The notes under the pieces were generated by a model. That model made no database searches. It had not been told where the DNA came from and was given only the letters and a program-made list of their open reading frames with translations. The position numbers and the translations under genes are program-made. A DNA stretch of 64,000 bases from Gammaproteobacteria bacterium (GTDB taxonomy: Bacteria > Pseudomonadota > Gammaproteobacteria > Steroidobacterales > GCA-2729495), in NCBI GenBank assembly GCA_016874095.1, contig VGVH01000010.1, forward strand, positions 1 to 64,000. The letters run 5' to 3'. Position 1 is the stretch's first letter. The number at the start of each line of letters is the position of its first letter. Below are positions 11,472-20,666 of the stretch, piece after piece.

Positions 11472-12807
11472 GGGCAGCCTCCGCGACCAGGACCAGCTCC
11501 TGCGGCGGCTGGCCGATCGCGATCACATCGCCGGCCTGCAGAACCGCCAGCGACTCCACGCGATGCCCGTTGAGCGCCGTGCCGTAGCGGCTCTGGTCGT
11601 GCAGCACCATGCGCCCGTCCTCGAGGCGTATCGTGCAGTGGCGCCGCGACACGCCCTGGCCCGTGAGCTTGAGTCCGTACTCTCCTTCCGACATCTCGGC
11701 GCCGACCTGCAGCGGCACCGGCCCCAGCCGCCAGGCCCGGCTGCCGTGCACCAGATGGGTCGGCGCGACACCGGCCGCTGCGGCCGGCAGCGCATCCGGC
11801 GAGGCGGCAGGCTGGTCGAACGGCAAGGCAGTGGCAAGCACGTGCGTATCGGCCGGCGCGCCACGCAGGCGCAACGCGCCGCGGGCCGCTGCGCCCGGCT
11901 CCAGCTCGACGACGGCCGAGGCCGGCAGCATCATCAGCGCTTCGATCACGCCCGGCAGCTGCGCCAGGCGGTGATGCACCTGCAGCACGGAAGGCTCGCG
12001 CGGGGAAAGCAGCGTCCGCAGCTGTCGCGTGAGCGGCTCGCAGAGCCGCGCGACCTCCGCGCGCAGCGCAGCGGCCGACAATCTCGCTTCGTAGCGATGC
12101 CCGCCGTGCTCGAGCGCGAGCGCAATCGTCTCCTGCCGCATCGCCGCCGCCAGCCAGCCATCCAGGCGGTCAAAGAGCCTCTGCTCGCTCGACGCCTGGT
12201 GCAGCGGGTCGAATCGCGAGCTGTCGACGAAGGCGCGGGCGATGAACTCGGCGCAGCCGCGCTCAATCGTCTCGACGCCGAAGCGTTCCACGCTGATGCG
12301 CGCCCCCAGCCTCGCCCCGCCCTCCTGGCCGATGCGCGTGATCCACGCCGTCTGCAGTCCGGCAACTACGTCCCAGAGCGCGCGGTCCGGGTATGGCCGC
12401 CGGCTGGCGGCCACCGCGATGTCGACGAGGCCGGCGACCGGCATGCCGATCTCCCCGGCGATACCGAGCAGCAGCCCGAGCTGCGATTCGGACCAGCCGG
12501 GCGGCACGACGAGTATTGCCGCGGTCGCATCGGCGCGCGCCTGCCAGAGCCCGGCAAGCTGGCGCGCTGCGAGATCCGCGCCCGAGGCTGCATCGGCCAG
12601 CGGCACGGCGAGTGTCGATTCGGACAACGCGGCCCAGTACGCCCGCTGCGCCAGCCGCGGGCTTGCGCGCAGCACGCTGCGCGCCGGATCGCCGAACACG
12701 AGCCGCCCGTCGACGAGCGCCGCATAGCCCGGCCCGGCCGCAACGAGATCGCTGCCGCGGCTCATCACCAGGGCGGCATCGCACAGTTCGATGGCGGCGA
12801 GCGACAT
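11461..12807 (-). CDS. Putative actin/Hsp70-fold protein with C-terminal FHA domain
   Basis: N-term MSLAAIELCDAALVMS..., AILVVPPGWSESQLGLLLGIAGEIGMPVAGLVDIAVAA; C-term YGLKLTGQGVSRRHCTIRLEDGRMVLHDQSRYGTALNGHRV...LQAGDVIAIG is a canonical FHA. Confidence 0.75.
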   Translation of the reverse strand: MSLAAIELCDAALVMSRGSDLVAAGPGYAALVDGRLVFGDPARSVLRASPRLAQRAYWAALSESTLAVPLADAASGADLAARQLAGLWQARADATAAILVVPPGWSESQLGLLLGIAGEIGMPVAGLVDIAVAASRRPYPDRALWDVVAGLQTAWITRIGQEGGARLGARISVERFGVETIERGCAEFIARAFVDSSRFDPLHQASSEQRLFDRLDGWLAAAMRQETIALALEHGGHRYEARLSAAALRAEVARLCEPLTRQLRTLLSPREPSVLQVHHRLAQLPGVIEALMMLPASAVVELEPGAAARGALRLRGAPADTHVLATALPFDQPAASPDALPAAAAGVAPTHLVHGSRAWRLGPVPLQVGAEMSEGEYGLKLTGQGVSRRHCTIRLEDGRMVLHDQSRYGTALNGHRVESLAVLQAGDVIAIGQPPQELVLVAEAAHAP

Positions 12808-12830
12808 AGCGGATTCCGCCGGACCCGGCC

Positions 12831-13628
12831 TCAGCTCGCGTGCAGGTGGCGGATCAGCCGGTCGTCGGCGTAGCTCTCCGCGTCGAACACCAGCCGCTCC
12901 TGCATGAGCTGCAGCTGGTGCACGAGGAACATGAGCAGGATGCTGATGAGCAGCGCGATGAGCGTCGAGTTGAACGCCGTGCCGAGGTTTTCCGTCACAC
13001 CGCTCACGTCGCCGTCGACCGCGCGGTGCGCCATGTTGAGCGCCAGCCCGATGCCGCGCACGGTGCCGATGAACCCGATCGCCGGGATCGCCCAGAGGAT
13101 GTAGCGCACCATCGACAGCTCCGAATCCATGCGTTCCGCCTCGGAACTGACCATCTGGTGCGCCGAGGAGGCAACGTCCTGGATGTTGCGCGTCGCACCG
13201 AAGCGCACCAGGACATGGTGCAGGACGCGGGGCAGCAGCAGCGCGCGCTGGGACTCGGGCAACGCCTCGATCTGCCGGGCATAGTCGCGCGTGTCCTCGG
13301 GCAGCACCCGCACGCCATCGGCGATGGGCACGAGCACCTCCTCGAGCAGCTTCCGTTCGGCAATCGCCGCGTTGCCCTTGTAGGCGATGATGGCGAGGCA
13401 CCAGAGCAGGAGCACGAAGCAGGACTCCTGCTCGTAGTCTTTCACGACCACATAGAAAGACGTCTCTGCGACGTAGTCGGGGTCCTTGTCCATCATCGCG
13501 CGTTGTTCGGCGACCACCGCCTCGGCGTTGGGCCAGACGACCGTCACATACACGGTGTGGACCAGGAGCACGGCGATGATCAGCGCGAAGAGCTGGAAGA
13601 CGAACTCGCGGGAAAATGTCCTGTTCAT
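12831..13628 (-). CDS. MotA/TolQ/ExbB-type proton channel family protein
   Basis: YILWAIPAIGFIGTVRGIGLALNMAHRAVDGDVSGVTENLGTAFNSTLIALLISILLMFLVHQLQ. Confidence 0.85.
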   Translation of the reverse strand: MNRTFSREFVFQLFALIIAVLLVHTVYVTVVWPNAEAVVAEQRAMMDKDPDYVAETSFYVVVKDYEQESCFVLLLWCLAIIAYKGNAAIAERKLLEEVLVPIADGVRVLPEDTRDYARQIEALPESQRALLLPRVLHHVLVRFGATRNIQDVASSAHQMVSSEAERMDSELSMVRYILWAIPAIGFIGTVRGIGLALNMAHRAVDGDVSGVTENLGTAFNSTLIALLISILLMFLVHQLQLMQERLVFDAESYADDRLIRHLHAS

Positions 13629-13664
13629 GGCTGCTGCTTCTTTCGCGGCGGCGAATCCGCCGCC

Positions 13665-13922
13665 TCAGATGTCCGATGGCAATGCGATCGCAATGTCGGC
13701 CGGGAGCGGTTTCGTGCTGCGGAACTCGCCCTTGCCGGGATCGGGCGGCTTGCCCTCGAGTTCCTCCTGCACGCGGCGCAACTCTTCCTCCAGTTCGTCG
13801 CGGCTCACTTCCTCGACCTGCGGTGGTGCCTTTGCCTCGCTCTCCGGCGCCGGCGGCGCCTGGGCACCGGCCGTCGGGCCGAGGGCCAGAGCAACGATGG
13901 CGATGACTTTCACTGCCTGCAT
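13665..13922 (-). CDS. Small exported Pro/Glu-rich coiled-coil protein
   Basis: MQAVKVIAIVALALGPTAGAQAPPAPESEAKAPPQVEEVSRDELEEELRRVQEELEG; between operon neighbours. Confidence 0.7.
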   Translation of the reverse strand: MQAVKVIAIVALALGPTAGAQAPPAPESEAKAPPQVEEVSRDELEEELRRVQEELEGKPPDPGKGEFRSTKPLPADIAIALPSDI

Positions 13923-13929
13923 GCCGTGC

Positions 13930-16317
13930 CTACTCCACCGAACGGGCCAGCCTGAAACCCACGTCGAGCCGCCCCTGGTCGCCGAAGTCGCGGAACGACT
14001 GGCGCAGCTCGCTCACGCTCGAGTGCCGCCAGCTCGAACCGCGGATCACGTGGTAAGGACCCTGGTCCGGGCCTAGCGGGTCGACGACTTCGTCCGCGGT
14101 CGGCGTGTACACAGTGTAACGGTCGCTGACCCACTCGGCCGCGTTGCCGCCCAGGTCGCGGAACCCGAGCGGGCTCGCGGCGAAACTGCCGACCGGCGCC
14201 GTCACGGGCCAGCCGTCGTTGTAGGTCGCAAGCACGTTCGGGACGATGCCCTGGGCGGCGACATCGGCGAAATTGCCCGATTCGGCGCCAGGCGGCATCT
14301 GCATGCCCCAGGGGTAGCGGCGCATGCCGCCGCCACCGTTCCAGCGGCTCGCCCATTCCCACTCCGCTTCGGTCGGCAGCCGGTAGCCGGTATTGAGCGG
14401 CGAGCTGAGCGTCGGGCGACCGTCCTTCACGACGTACGCCTGCGGCAACCCTTCGCGATCGCTCAGCCAGTTGCAGAAACTCGCGGCCTCGTTCCAGCTG
14501 ACCATCACCACCGGGTGCGAGTCGCCCGCCAGCTCCTGGTACTTCTCGGCGCCGCTGGTGTGCGCTGCCTTGAACTCGCGGAATTCGCGGTTGGTGACCT
14601 CGTTGACGCCTAGATAGAAGGCGCGCGTGATCCTTACCGCGCGCTCCGCCTCGTTCGGTCGCCGGCCCTGTTCGCGCCGCGGCGCGCCCATGGTGAAAGC
14701 GCCCGGGCCGACGAGCCGCAGCGTCGCGCCGAACCGCGTGGTGATCGTTGCCGGCACGGCCGCGAGCACGGCCTCGGCCGGCGTCAGCAGCCGTGCCTCG
14801 ACGAGCTGCGTCTGGCCGGGCCGCGGCGTCACTTCGCGCGACCAGGTCACGTAACCCGGCTTGCGCAGCTCGATCTTCTGCGGCAGCGCCGGCAGCTCGA
14901 GCGACTGGTTGGCGATGCCGCGGGAGACGCCGTTCACCCACAACTCCGCGTCGGCGGGCTCAGCCACTACGCGCACCAGGCCGCGGCGCTCCTCGAGCAC
15001 GACATTGATCGCCTCGCTTCCCCGCCGCGCGATCTCCACGCGGCGCGTCGCGGCCGCGTACCCCGGCTTCGCGACGATCACCGTGTGCGGTACGCTGGAA
15101 CGCAGTTCCACGTCGAGCGGCGTGTCGCCCTGGTAGCGCTGGTCGATCGTCACGGCTGCGCCGGCCGGCGTCGAACGCACGCTGAGCATCGCATCCGCTT
15201 CGACCAGCTCGACGGGCGGCAGCGTCAGCTTCTGTCCCGCGACCACGGTGACGGCGCGGGTCCACGGTTTGTATCCGTCCAACCGCAGCTCGAGCTTCGC
15301 GGTACCGGCAGCCACCGGCACCGAGGCGGGTGTCGCGCCGGCATCCAGGCCGGCCACGCGGATCCGGGCGCCGGGCGGCGTGCTCTCGATGGTCACGTCG
15401 GCCCAGTTCGGGACCAGTCCGAGCACGACGGTCTGTTGCTCGCCGCGCCCGATGACTTCGACGGTGGCGTCATGGGGCAGATACAGGGGAGCGTCGACCT
15501 CGAGCCGCCGCGCGCCCGCGGCGGCAGCGTACGTGCCATCCGCACCGGGCTGCACGTCGGCGCCGTCGATGCGCACGACGAGCGACTGCGCCGGCGTCTG
15601 CAGGACAAGGCGTCCCGGCAGCCGCTGCAGCGAGTAACGCCACTCCTGGCGAGGCGCATCGCCGACCTCGATTTCTGCCGTGATCGGCTCGTGGCCCGGC
15701 GCCGAGAGATCGACGCGATAGCTGCCCGGCTGGAGTAGGAAGCGACCGCCGATCGAGAGCGTTGGCAGAGTGCCGTCGACACTCACGACGGCATCGAGGG
15801 GCTCCGTGCGGATCCCGACCGAGCGCGCGGTGAAGAGCCAGGCGGCTACGAGAGCGAACCCGGCCAGCGCCAGCCAGACGAGCCTGGCGGTGCGCCGGGG
15901 CGACGGCGTTGCCGCCGGCGCGGACCGTCGCGCGCCGATCCGCGGCGCGTCGCCGCCCTGTTCGACTGGCGGCAGTGTCTCGTAGCCGCTGTCGTCGTAC
16001 TCGAGTTCGAGACGAAGAGTCCCGCCCGCGAAGTTGCAGCGGACGCGCAGCGTGCCGGCGGTCAGCACGTCACCGTCTGCAAGCCAGCGCGGCGCAGCCA
16101 GCAGCTCGCCATTGACGGCGACCGGCAGTCCGCCAAGGCCTGTGGCCTGCAGCAGGAGCCGCTCGTCCAGCAGGCTGATGAGGGCGGCGATTTCCGCCGA
16201 CACGGGCCCGGGGACGCGCAGGTCCGCCGCCGGACCCGTGCCGATGCGCAGCGGCAGCGCTTCGGGCTCGACGTTGCGCGTCCCGCCCGGACCTGCAATG
16301 GCAATCGAGCGGCTCAG
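13930..16317 (-). CDS. FHA-like N-terminus, TM helix, PEGA repeats and C-terminal FGE/SUMF1-fold domain; conservative GTG start at 16203, proposed CTG start at 16317
   Basis: VNGELLAAPRWLADGDVLTAGTLRVR (FHA-like); VWLALAGFALVAAWLF TM; repeated PEGA-type segments (TPPGARIRVAGLDAG, STPAGAAVTIDQRYQGDTPL, AEPADAELWVNGV); FGE-like GAFTMGAPRREQG...YRLPTEAEWEWASR...GGNAAEWVSDRY...GFRLAR. Confidence 0.8.
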   Translation of the reverse strand: MSRSIAIAGPGGTRNVEPEALPLRIGTGPAADLRVPGPVSAEIAALISLLDERLLLQATGLGGLPVAVNGELLAAPRWLADGDVLTAGTLRVRCNFAGGTLRLELEYDDSGYETLPPVEQGGDAPRIGARRSAPAATPSPRRTARLVWLALAGFALVAAWLFTARSVGIRTEPLDAVVSVDGTLPTLSIGGRFLLQPGSYRVDLSAPGHEPITAEIEVGDAPRQEWRYSLQRLPGRLVLQTPAQSLVVRIDGADVQPGADGTYAAAAGARRLEVDAPLYLPHDATVEVIGRGEQQTVVLGLVPNWADVTIESTPPGARIRVAGLDAGATPASVPVAAGTAKLELRLDGYKPWTRAVTVVAGQKLTLPPVELVEADAMLSVRSTPAGAAVTIDQRYQGDTPLDVELRSSVPHTVIVAKPGYAAATRRVEIARRGSEAINVVLEERRGLVRVVAEPADAELWVNGVSRGIANQSLELPALPQKIELRKPGYVTWSREVTPRPGQTQLVEARLLTPAEAVLAAVPATITTRFGATLRLVGPGAFTMGAPRREQGRRPNEAERAVRITRAFYLGVNEVTNREFREFKAAHTSGAEKYQELAGDSHPVVMVSWNEAASFCNWLSDREGLPQAYVVKDGRPTLSSPLNTGYRLPTEAEWEWASRWNGGGGMRRYPWGMQMPPGAESGNFADVAAQGIVPNVLATYNDGWPVTAPVGSFAASPLGFRDLGGNAAEWVSDRYTVYTPTADEVVDPLGPDQGPYHVIRGSSWRHSSVSELRQSFRDFGDQGRLDVGFRLARSVE

Positions 16318-18539
16318 ATGGCCTCCTCGCAGCGCACGACCACGGGTGCCTTGCTGCCCGGGCTCACCCGGAACTGCACGCGCACGTCGCGGAACCCGGC
16401 GCGCGTACCGACCGCGGTGTAGGTTCCGGGCCGCAGATCGAGATCGTGCGTCGCGAATGGCCCGAGCCGACCGATCCTGAACACGGTGACTTCCGTCAGG
16501 CCGTCGGACTCGAGCCGCACCGGCACGGGGGTCGTGCCGAGCACGATGAGCCGGTCGAGATCACCCGTCTGCTGCGCGAGTCGAGGGCCCTGTGGCGTCG
16601 TGGCACGAGCGCGCACGAGGGTGGCTCGGGCGCTGGCGACCAGGCGATCGTCGTTGAACTGGTCCGAGGCGGAAATGAGTCGCGACAGCTCGCGATCGAG
16701 CTCGAGCCGACGTGCGGCGTTGTCACGCGCCTGGCGCGATTCGATCACGCCAGCATCGACAGCGAGCGCCGCGTCCCAGGCGGCGAGCGCCTCGTCCCAC
16801 CGCTCGGCCGATTCGTGTTTGCGGGCGGCAGCTGCCAGTCGCTCGATATTGCCGAGCCCGCGATCGCTCTCGGCCTGCGCGAGCGCAGCGCGCGCCGCTG
16901 CATCGCCCGGGCGGATCGCCAGCGCAGCCTCGAACGCCGCACGCGCAGCAGCGCTGTCGCCGGCCGCCTGCGAGGCAAAGCCAGCCGCCATCCGGCGCTG
17001 GTAGTCGTCTGCAGCTGCGGCGGTCTCCAGCGCCGCCACGGCCGAGCGTGCCGGCTGCCAGCGGGGGTCGAGCGCAAGAACCTCGCGCCACAAGCCCAGG
17101 GCGTCGGCGCGCGCCCCGGCTGCGGCGGCCGCCTCGGCCTGTTGCGCCAGCGCGAGCACGCGATCGAGCCGGCCGGCGCGCGCCAGGCCCTCGCTTGCCG
17201 CTGCGAGACCGGGTGAGATGGCCAGCGCGCGCTCGTAGGCATCTGCAGCCAGCGCCTGGTCGCCGGCGGCGATGGCAGCCTCGCCCTCGCGCAGCGCGCG
17301 GTCGCGTTCGCCGTCGGCGCGGGCGAGCAGTTCGCGAGCCAGAGCGGTGGCCGCGCGATAGCCGCTGAGCGCGGCTGCGCCGTCGCGGGAGCGTATCGCG
17401 GCGTCAGCCTCGACCGCGCGACGACGGATCTCGTCCCAGGCCGGCGCGGCCCAGCGCGCCGGATTGAGCTTCTTCAACTCGTCGTCGAGGCGCAGGAACT
17501 CGCCGAGCGCGAGGTCGATGTCCGCCTGCGACGCGGTCGGCGCTGGCGCGGCTGGCACCGACTCCGGTGCCGCTGGCCGTTCGACCACCAGGGGACTCTG
17601 CGGCGCCGGCGCGAATTGCGGCAGGTAGATGACGACGGCAACAACCGCCAGCGCCGCGATCGCCAGGGCCGCATAGACAAAGGAAGCGGACACGCCGGCC
17701 CTGCGCCCGGCAAGGGCTGCAGGCGGCGCTGTGGCTGCAGAGCGCACCCGGGCGCGGATCACGGCGGCCTGCGCGGTGCCGGCGTCCACGGCGAGCACCT
17801 CGTCGAGTGCAGCCCTGACCGCGGCCATGCCGGGCGGTCGCGCCGCCGCAGACTTCGCCAGCATCGCGCCGATCAGCGCGCGCAATGCCGCGGGCAGCGG
17901 CGTACCGGCCAGATCGGTTTCCGGCACCGCGGGCACAGCGGTGCGAATTCGCTCCGGCGTGACATCGGGATGAAACGGCGGGACGCCCGCGAGCAGGTCC
18001 ACGAGCAGCGCGCCCAGCGCATAGACGTCATCGCTGGCGGTCGCCGCAGCGCCATCGAGACGTGCCGGCGACATCGCCGGCAGCGAACCGGCACCGGCAC
18101 CGAAGTCCGCGAGGAAGAGTTGCCCGGTCGCGTCGCCGAGGACATTCGACGCCTTGACGTCGCCGTGCACGATGCCCTGGCGGTGCGCGTATGCCAGCGT
18201 GTCCGCGAGTCCTGCGACTGCCCGGAGGACATCGTGGTAATCCGCGCCACGAAGTTGCCCGATGCCGGGCCCGGCACGCAGCGGCAGAACCAGCACCGCT
18301 GGCGGACCAGCCAGACATTCGCTCGACGCCAGGATGCCCGGGTGCACGAGTCGCGCAGTGATGCGATGCGACGCTGCCAGCACGGCGGCCGCCGCCTCGT
18401 CGCGCGCGACCTTCAATACGATCGGATCGCCGCCGGCAACCGGTTCGGCCTGCCAGACCTCGGCAGTCGCGCCGGAACCGAGTCGGGCAACCAGCCGCCA
18501 GCGCCCAGCCAGGATCACGCCCGCTGCCAAACCGGCCAT
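16314..18539 (-). CDS. Hanks-type Ser/Thr protein kinase with TM helix and TPR-like periplasmic region
   Basis: LVARLGSGATAEVWQAE, IVLKVARDEA, QGIVHGDVKASNVLGD, LFLADFGAG, ASDDVYALGALLVDLLAG; TM FVYAALAIAALAVVAVVIYLP; repeated Ala-rich TPR-like units. Confidence 0.9.
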   Translation of the reverse strand: MAGLAAGVILAGRWRLVARLGSGATAEVWQAEPVAGGDPIVLKVARDEAAAAVLAASHRITARLVHPGILASSECLAGPPAVLVLPLRAGPGIGQLRGADYHDVLRAVAGLADTLAYAHRQGIVHGDVKASNVLGDATGQLFLADFGAGAGSLPAMSPARLDGAAATASDDVYALGALLVDLLAGVPPFHPDVTPERIRTAVPAVPETDLAGTPLPAALRALIGAMLAKSAAARPPGMAAVRAALDEVLAVDAGTAQAAVIRARVRSAATAPPAALAGRRAGVSASFVYAALAIAALAVVAVVIYLPQFAPAPQSPLVVERPAAPESVPAAPAPTASQADIDLALGEFLRLDDELKKLNPARWAAPAWDEIRRRAVEADAAIRSRDGAAALSGYRAATALARELLARADGERDRALREGEAAIAAGDQALAADAYERALAISPGLAAASEGLARAGRLDRVLALAQQAEAAAAAGARADALGLWREVLALDPRWQPARSAVAALETAAAADDYQRRMAAGFASQAAGDSAAARAAFEAALAIRPGDAAARAALAQAESDRGLGNIERLAAAARKHESAERWDEALAAWDAALAVDAGVIESRQARDNAARRLELDRELSRLISASDQFNDDRLVASARATLVRARATTPQGPRLAQQTGDLDRLIVLGTTPVPVRLESDGLTEVTVFRIGRLGPFATHDLDLRPGTYTAVGTRAGFRDVRVQFRVSPGSKAPVVVRCEEAI

Positions 18540-18551
18540 TGATCCCGGCTT

Positions 18552-19772
18552 TCAGCCCGCGGGAGCGGGCGTTGCTGGCGCTGATACGGCCGCCGGCAGC
18601 CCGGTCTCCCGCTCATAGACCTCGCGCAGGAGGCGGCGCCATTCGCGGAACTTCTCCTCGGCCGTCCCCGATAGCCGCTTCGTCTGGCCCTCGATCTCGA
18701 CCAGCAGCGGTTCGGCTTCCGCTTCCAGCGACTTGCCCTGCTCCTTGATGCCCTCGCGCGCCAGCGTGGCTTCCCGCTGCTTCGCGAGACCGGCCTTGAT
18801 GCCTTCGATGCCGCCGATGACGCCTGTCGTGGTGATCGCGGAATTGGAGCTGGAGGAATTGCCCTCGTAGAGGATCGCGCCGAGCAAGGCTGCGCCACCG
18901 AGCAGGTAGCGCAGCATGGCCGAGCGCTTCAGGTCCTCGTACTTGAGCGTCTCGGTGCGCGAGACCTTGCGCCAGTCCTCGTAGGGCTTGCCGATGTCGA
19001 AATAGAGCGCGGCGTAGTACTCGTTGAGCGTGTCGACCAGCGCGTACTCGCGCTCCCGCACGGCGCGCAACCGGGACAGCATCGGGTCGTCCTCCGCGGG
19101 CAGGCGCTGCACGCTGTAGATGCCTTTTTCATCGCGCGCGAGAAAGCCGTCGAAGGCCGCAGGCGCGAGATCGTCCGCGAAGCGCAGTTCGGCGATCTCG
19201 CGCAGCCTCGCGAGGTCTCGCTCGCCCAGCTTCTGGCGCAGGGCGAGCAGGTCGTTCGCGATCTCGTTGTAGACGTTCTGGTAGGGATCGAGGCCGGGAT
19301 CGCGGTAGCGCGAATAGGCCTTTTCCGCCACGCGCGTGCGATAGGCCTTGTTGAGCCACTCTTTGCCGGTCGCGTCCCAGGCGCCGACGCGCAGCGCGAC
19401 CTCCAGCCCGTCGGAGTGGTCGATGCGGGCCCATACCAGCAGATCGACCGATGCGCTGCGATCGGGGAGCACCCACACCGAGCCCCAGTGCCCGCTGCTC
19501 TCGAGCGTGCCGCGCAGGTGGTAGGGCATATAACGGGACTCGGCGCGACGCACGTCCGGGAACACCAGGCTGTCGGGGTCGGGTTCGCCCTCGGGCAGTC
19601 CCGGGTCGAACAACATGATGCCGACGTCGAGCAGCTCGCCCGGCGGGACTTCGGCACTGGCGCGTTCGAGATCGACTTTCTCGTACTGGATCTTGCGCGA
19701 GCTGCTGCAGCCGGCGCTCAGGACTGCGGCAAGAGCCAGGCACGCCGCAGCGATGCGAAGGGCGCGCGTCAT
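18552..19772 (-). CDS. Predicted lipoprotein of unknown function
   Basis: MTRALRIAAACLALAAVLSAGCSSSRKIQYEKVDLERA lipobox; ATGA overlap with upstream gene. Confidence 0.8.
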   Translation of the reverse strand: MTRALRIAAACLALAAVLSAGCSSSRKIQYEKVDLERASAEVPPGELLDVGIMLFDPGLPEGEPDPDSLVFPDVRRAESRYMPYHLRGTLESSGHWGSVWVLPDRSASVDLLVWARIDHSDGLEVALRVGAWDATGKEWLNKAYRTRVAEKAYSRYRDPGLDPYQNVYNEIANDLLALRQKLGERDLARLREIAELRFADDLAPAAFDGFLARDEKGIYSVQRLPAEDDPMLSRLRAVREREYALVDTLNEYYAALYFDIGKPYEDWRKVSRTETLKYEDLKRSAMLRYLLGGAALLGAILYEGNSSSSNSAITTTGVIGGIEGIKAGLAKQREATLAREGIKEQGKSLEAEAEPLLVEIEGQTKRLSGTAEEKFREWRRLLREVYERETGLPAAVSAPATPAPAG

Positions 19773-20563
19773 TCCTTGATCCCGGTGCGTTTGCGGTATT
19801 GCTCCCACAGGGCTTCGCGCACGACCGGGTCCGTCTCGGCCATGGCCGCCTCGCGCAGCTGACGGGCAACTTCGTCGTCGGCGCTGCCGTCGGCCGGAAT
19901 GTCCTCCGGCAGTTCGACTGGCGCACCGGGCCGCTCGTCGTCCTTGCCGGACTTGCTGCCCTTCGAGGTGTTCTTGACTTCGCCCTGCCCGGGTCCTGCC
20001 TCGCCACCGGCACCGGCCTCGCCCTCGGGCGGCGTGTCGGGGCCGGCGCCGCCCGGTCCTTCCTGCCGGCCGCTCGTCGCACCACCGCCGCTGCGGGTTG
20101 CGCCGGGGTTCCTCGTATCGTTGGCGTCGCGTGACTCGCGTCCGGTCGACTCCTGGGTCGAGCCGCGGCCACTCTGGGCCATGACGTCGCGCTCGCGCTT
20201 CATGCTGCCGTCGAAGTCCTTGAGCGACTTGTCGAGGTCGCCGTCGGGGTCGTCGCTGCCGGACCCGCCGGACTCCCCGCCCGCGGCCCCGCCCGTGTCC
20301 GGCAGCTCGCCGCTACCGCCCGGCGCCGGCATGCCGCCGCCCGTAGTCGAGCCACCGGACGGGCTGCCGCCGGACGGCGTACCGCCGGGCAGTCCACCCC
20401 CGCCTGCACTGCCGCCGCCTCCGCCCGGCAGCGGCACGGGCACGCTGATGGCCGGGCCGCCACCCGATCCGACCACGGAACTGGACGCGCTGCAGGCCGT
20501 CAGCATGAGCGCCAGCACCGTTAAAGGAATAAGCCGGGTTATACCGCTCGCCGAGGAAGTCAT
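19769..20563 (-). CDS. Predicted lipoprotein with long Gly/Ser/Pro-rich low-complexity region
   Basis: MTSSASGITRLIPLTVLALMLTACSASSSVVGSGGG lipobox; track ORF starting at 20764 is over-extended. Confidence 0.75.
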   Translation of the reverse strand: MTSSASGITRLIPLTVLALMLTACSASSSVVGSGGGPAISVPVPLPGGGGGSAGGGGLPGGTPSGGSPSGGSTTGGGMPAPGGSGELPDTGGAAGGESGGSGSDDPDGDLDKSLKDFDGSMKRERDVMAQSGRGSTQESTGRESRDANDTRNPGATRSGGGATSGRQEGPGGAGPDTPPEGEAGAGGEAGPGQGEVKNTSKGSKSGKDDERPGAPVELPEDIPADGSADDEVARQLREAAMAETDPVVREALWEQYRKRTGIKE

Positions 20564-20666
20564 CGCTGCTCCCGCACAGTCGTCACCGGACGACGTCGAA
20601 GTATATCGCTGGGGTTTGGTCAGCCGCTGGCAGGTAATGGTTCCTGCCGCGAGGGCCCGATGACGG

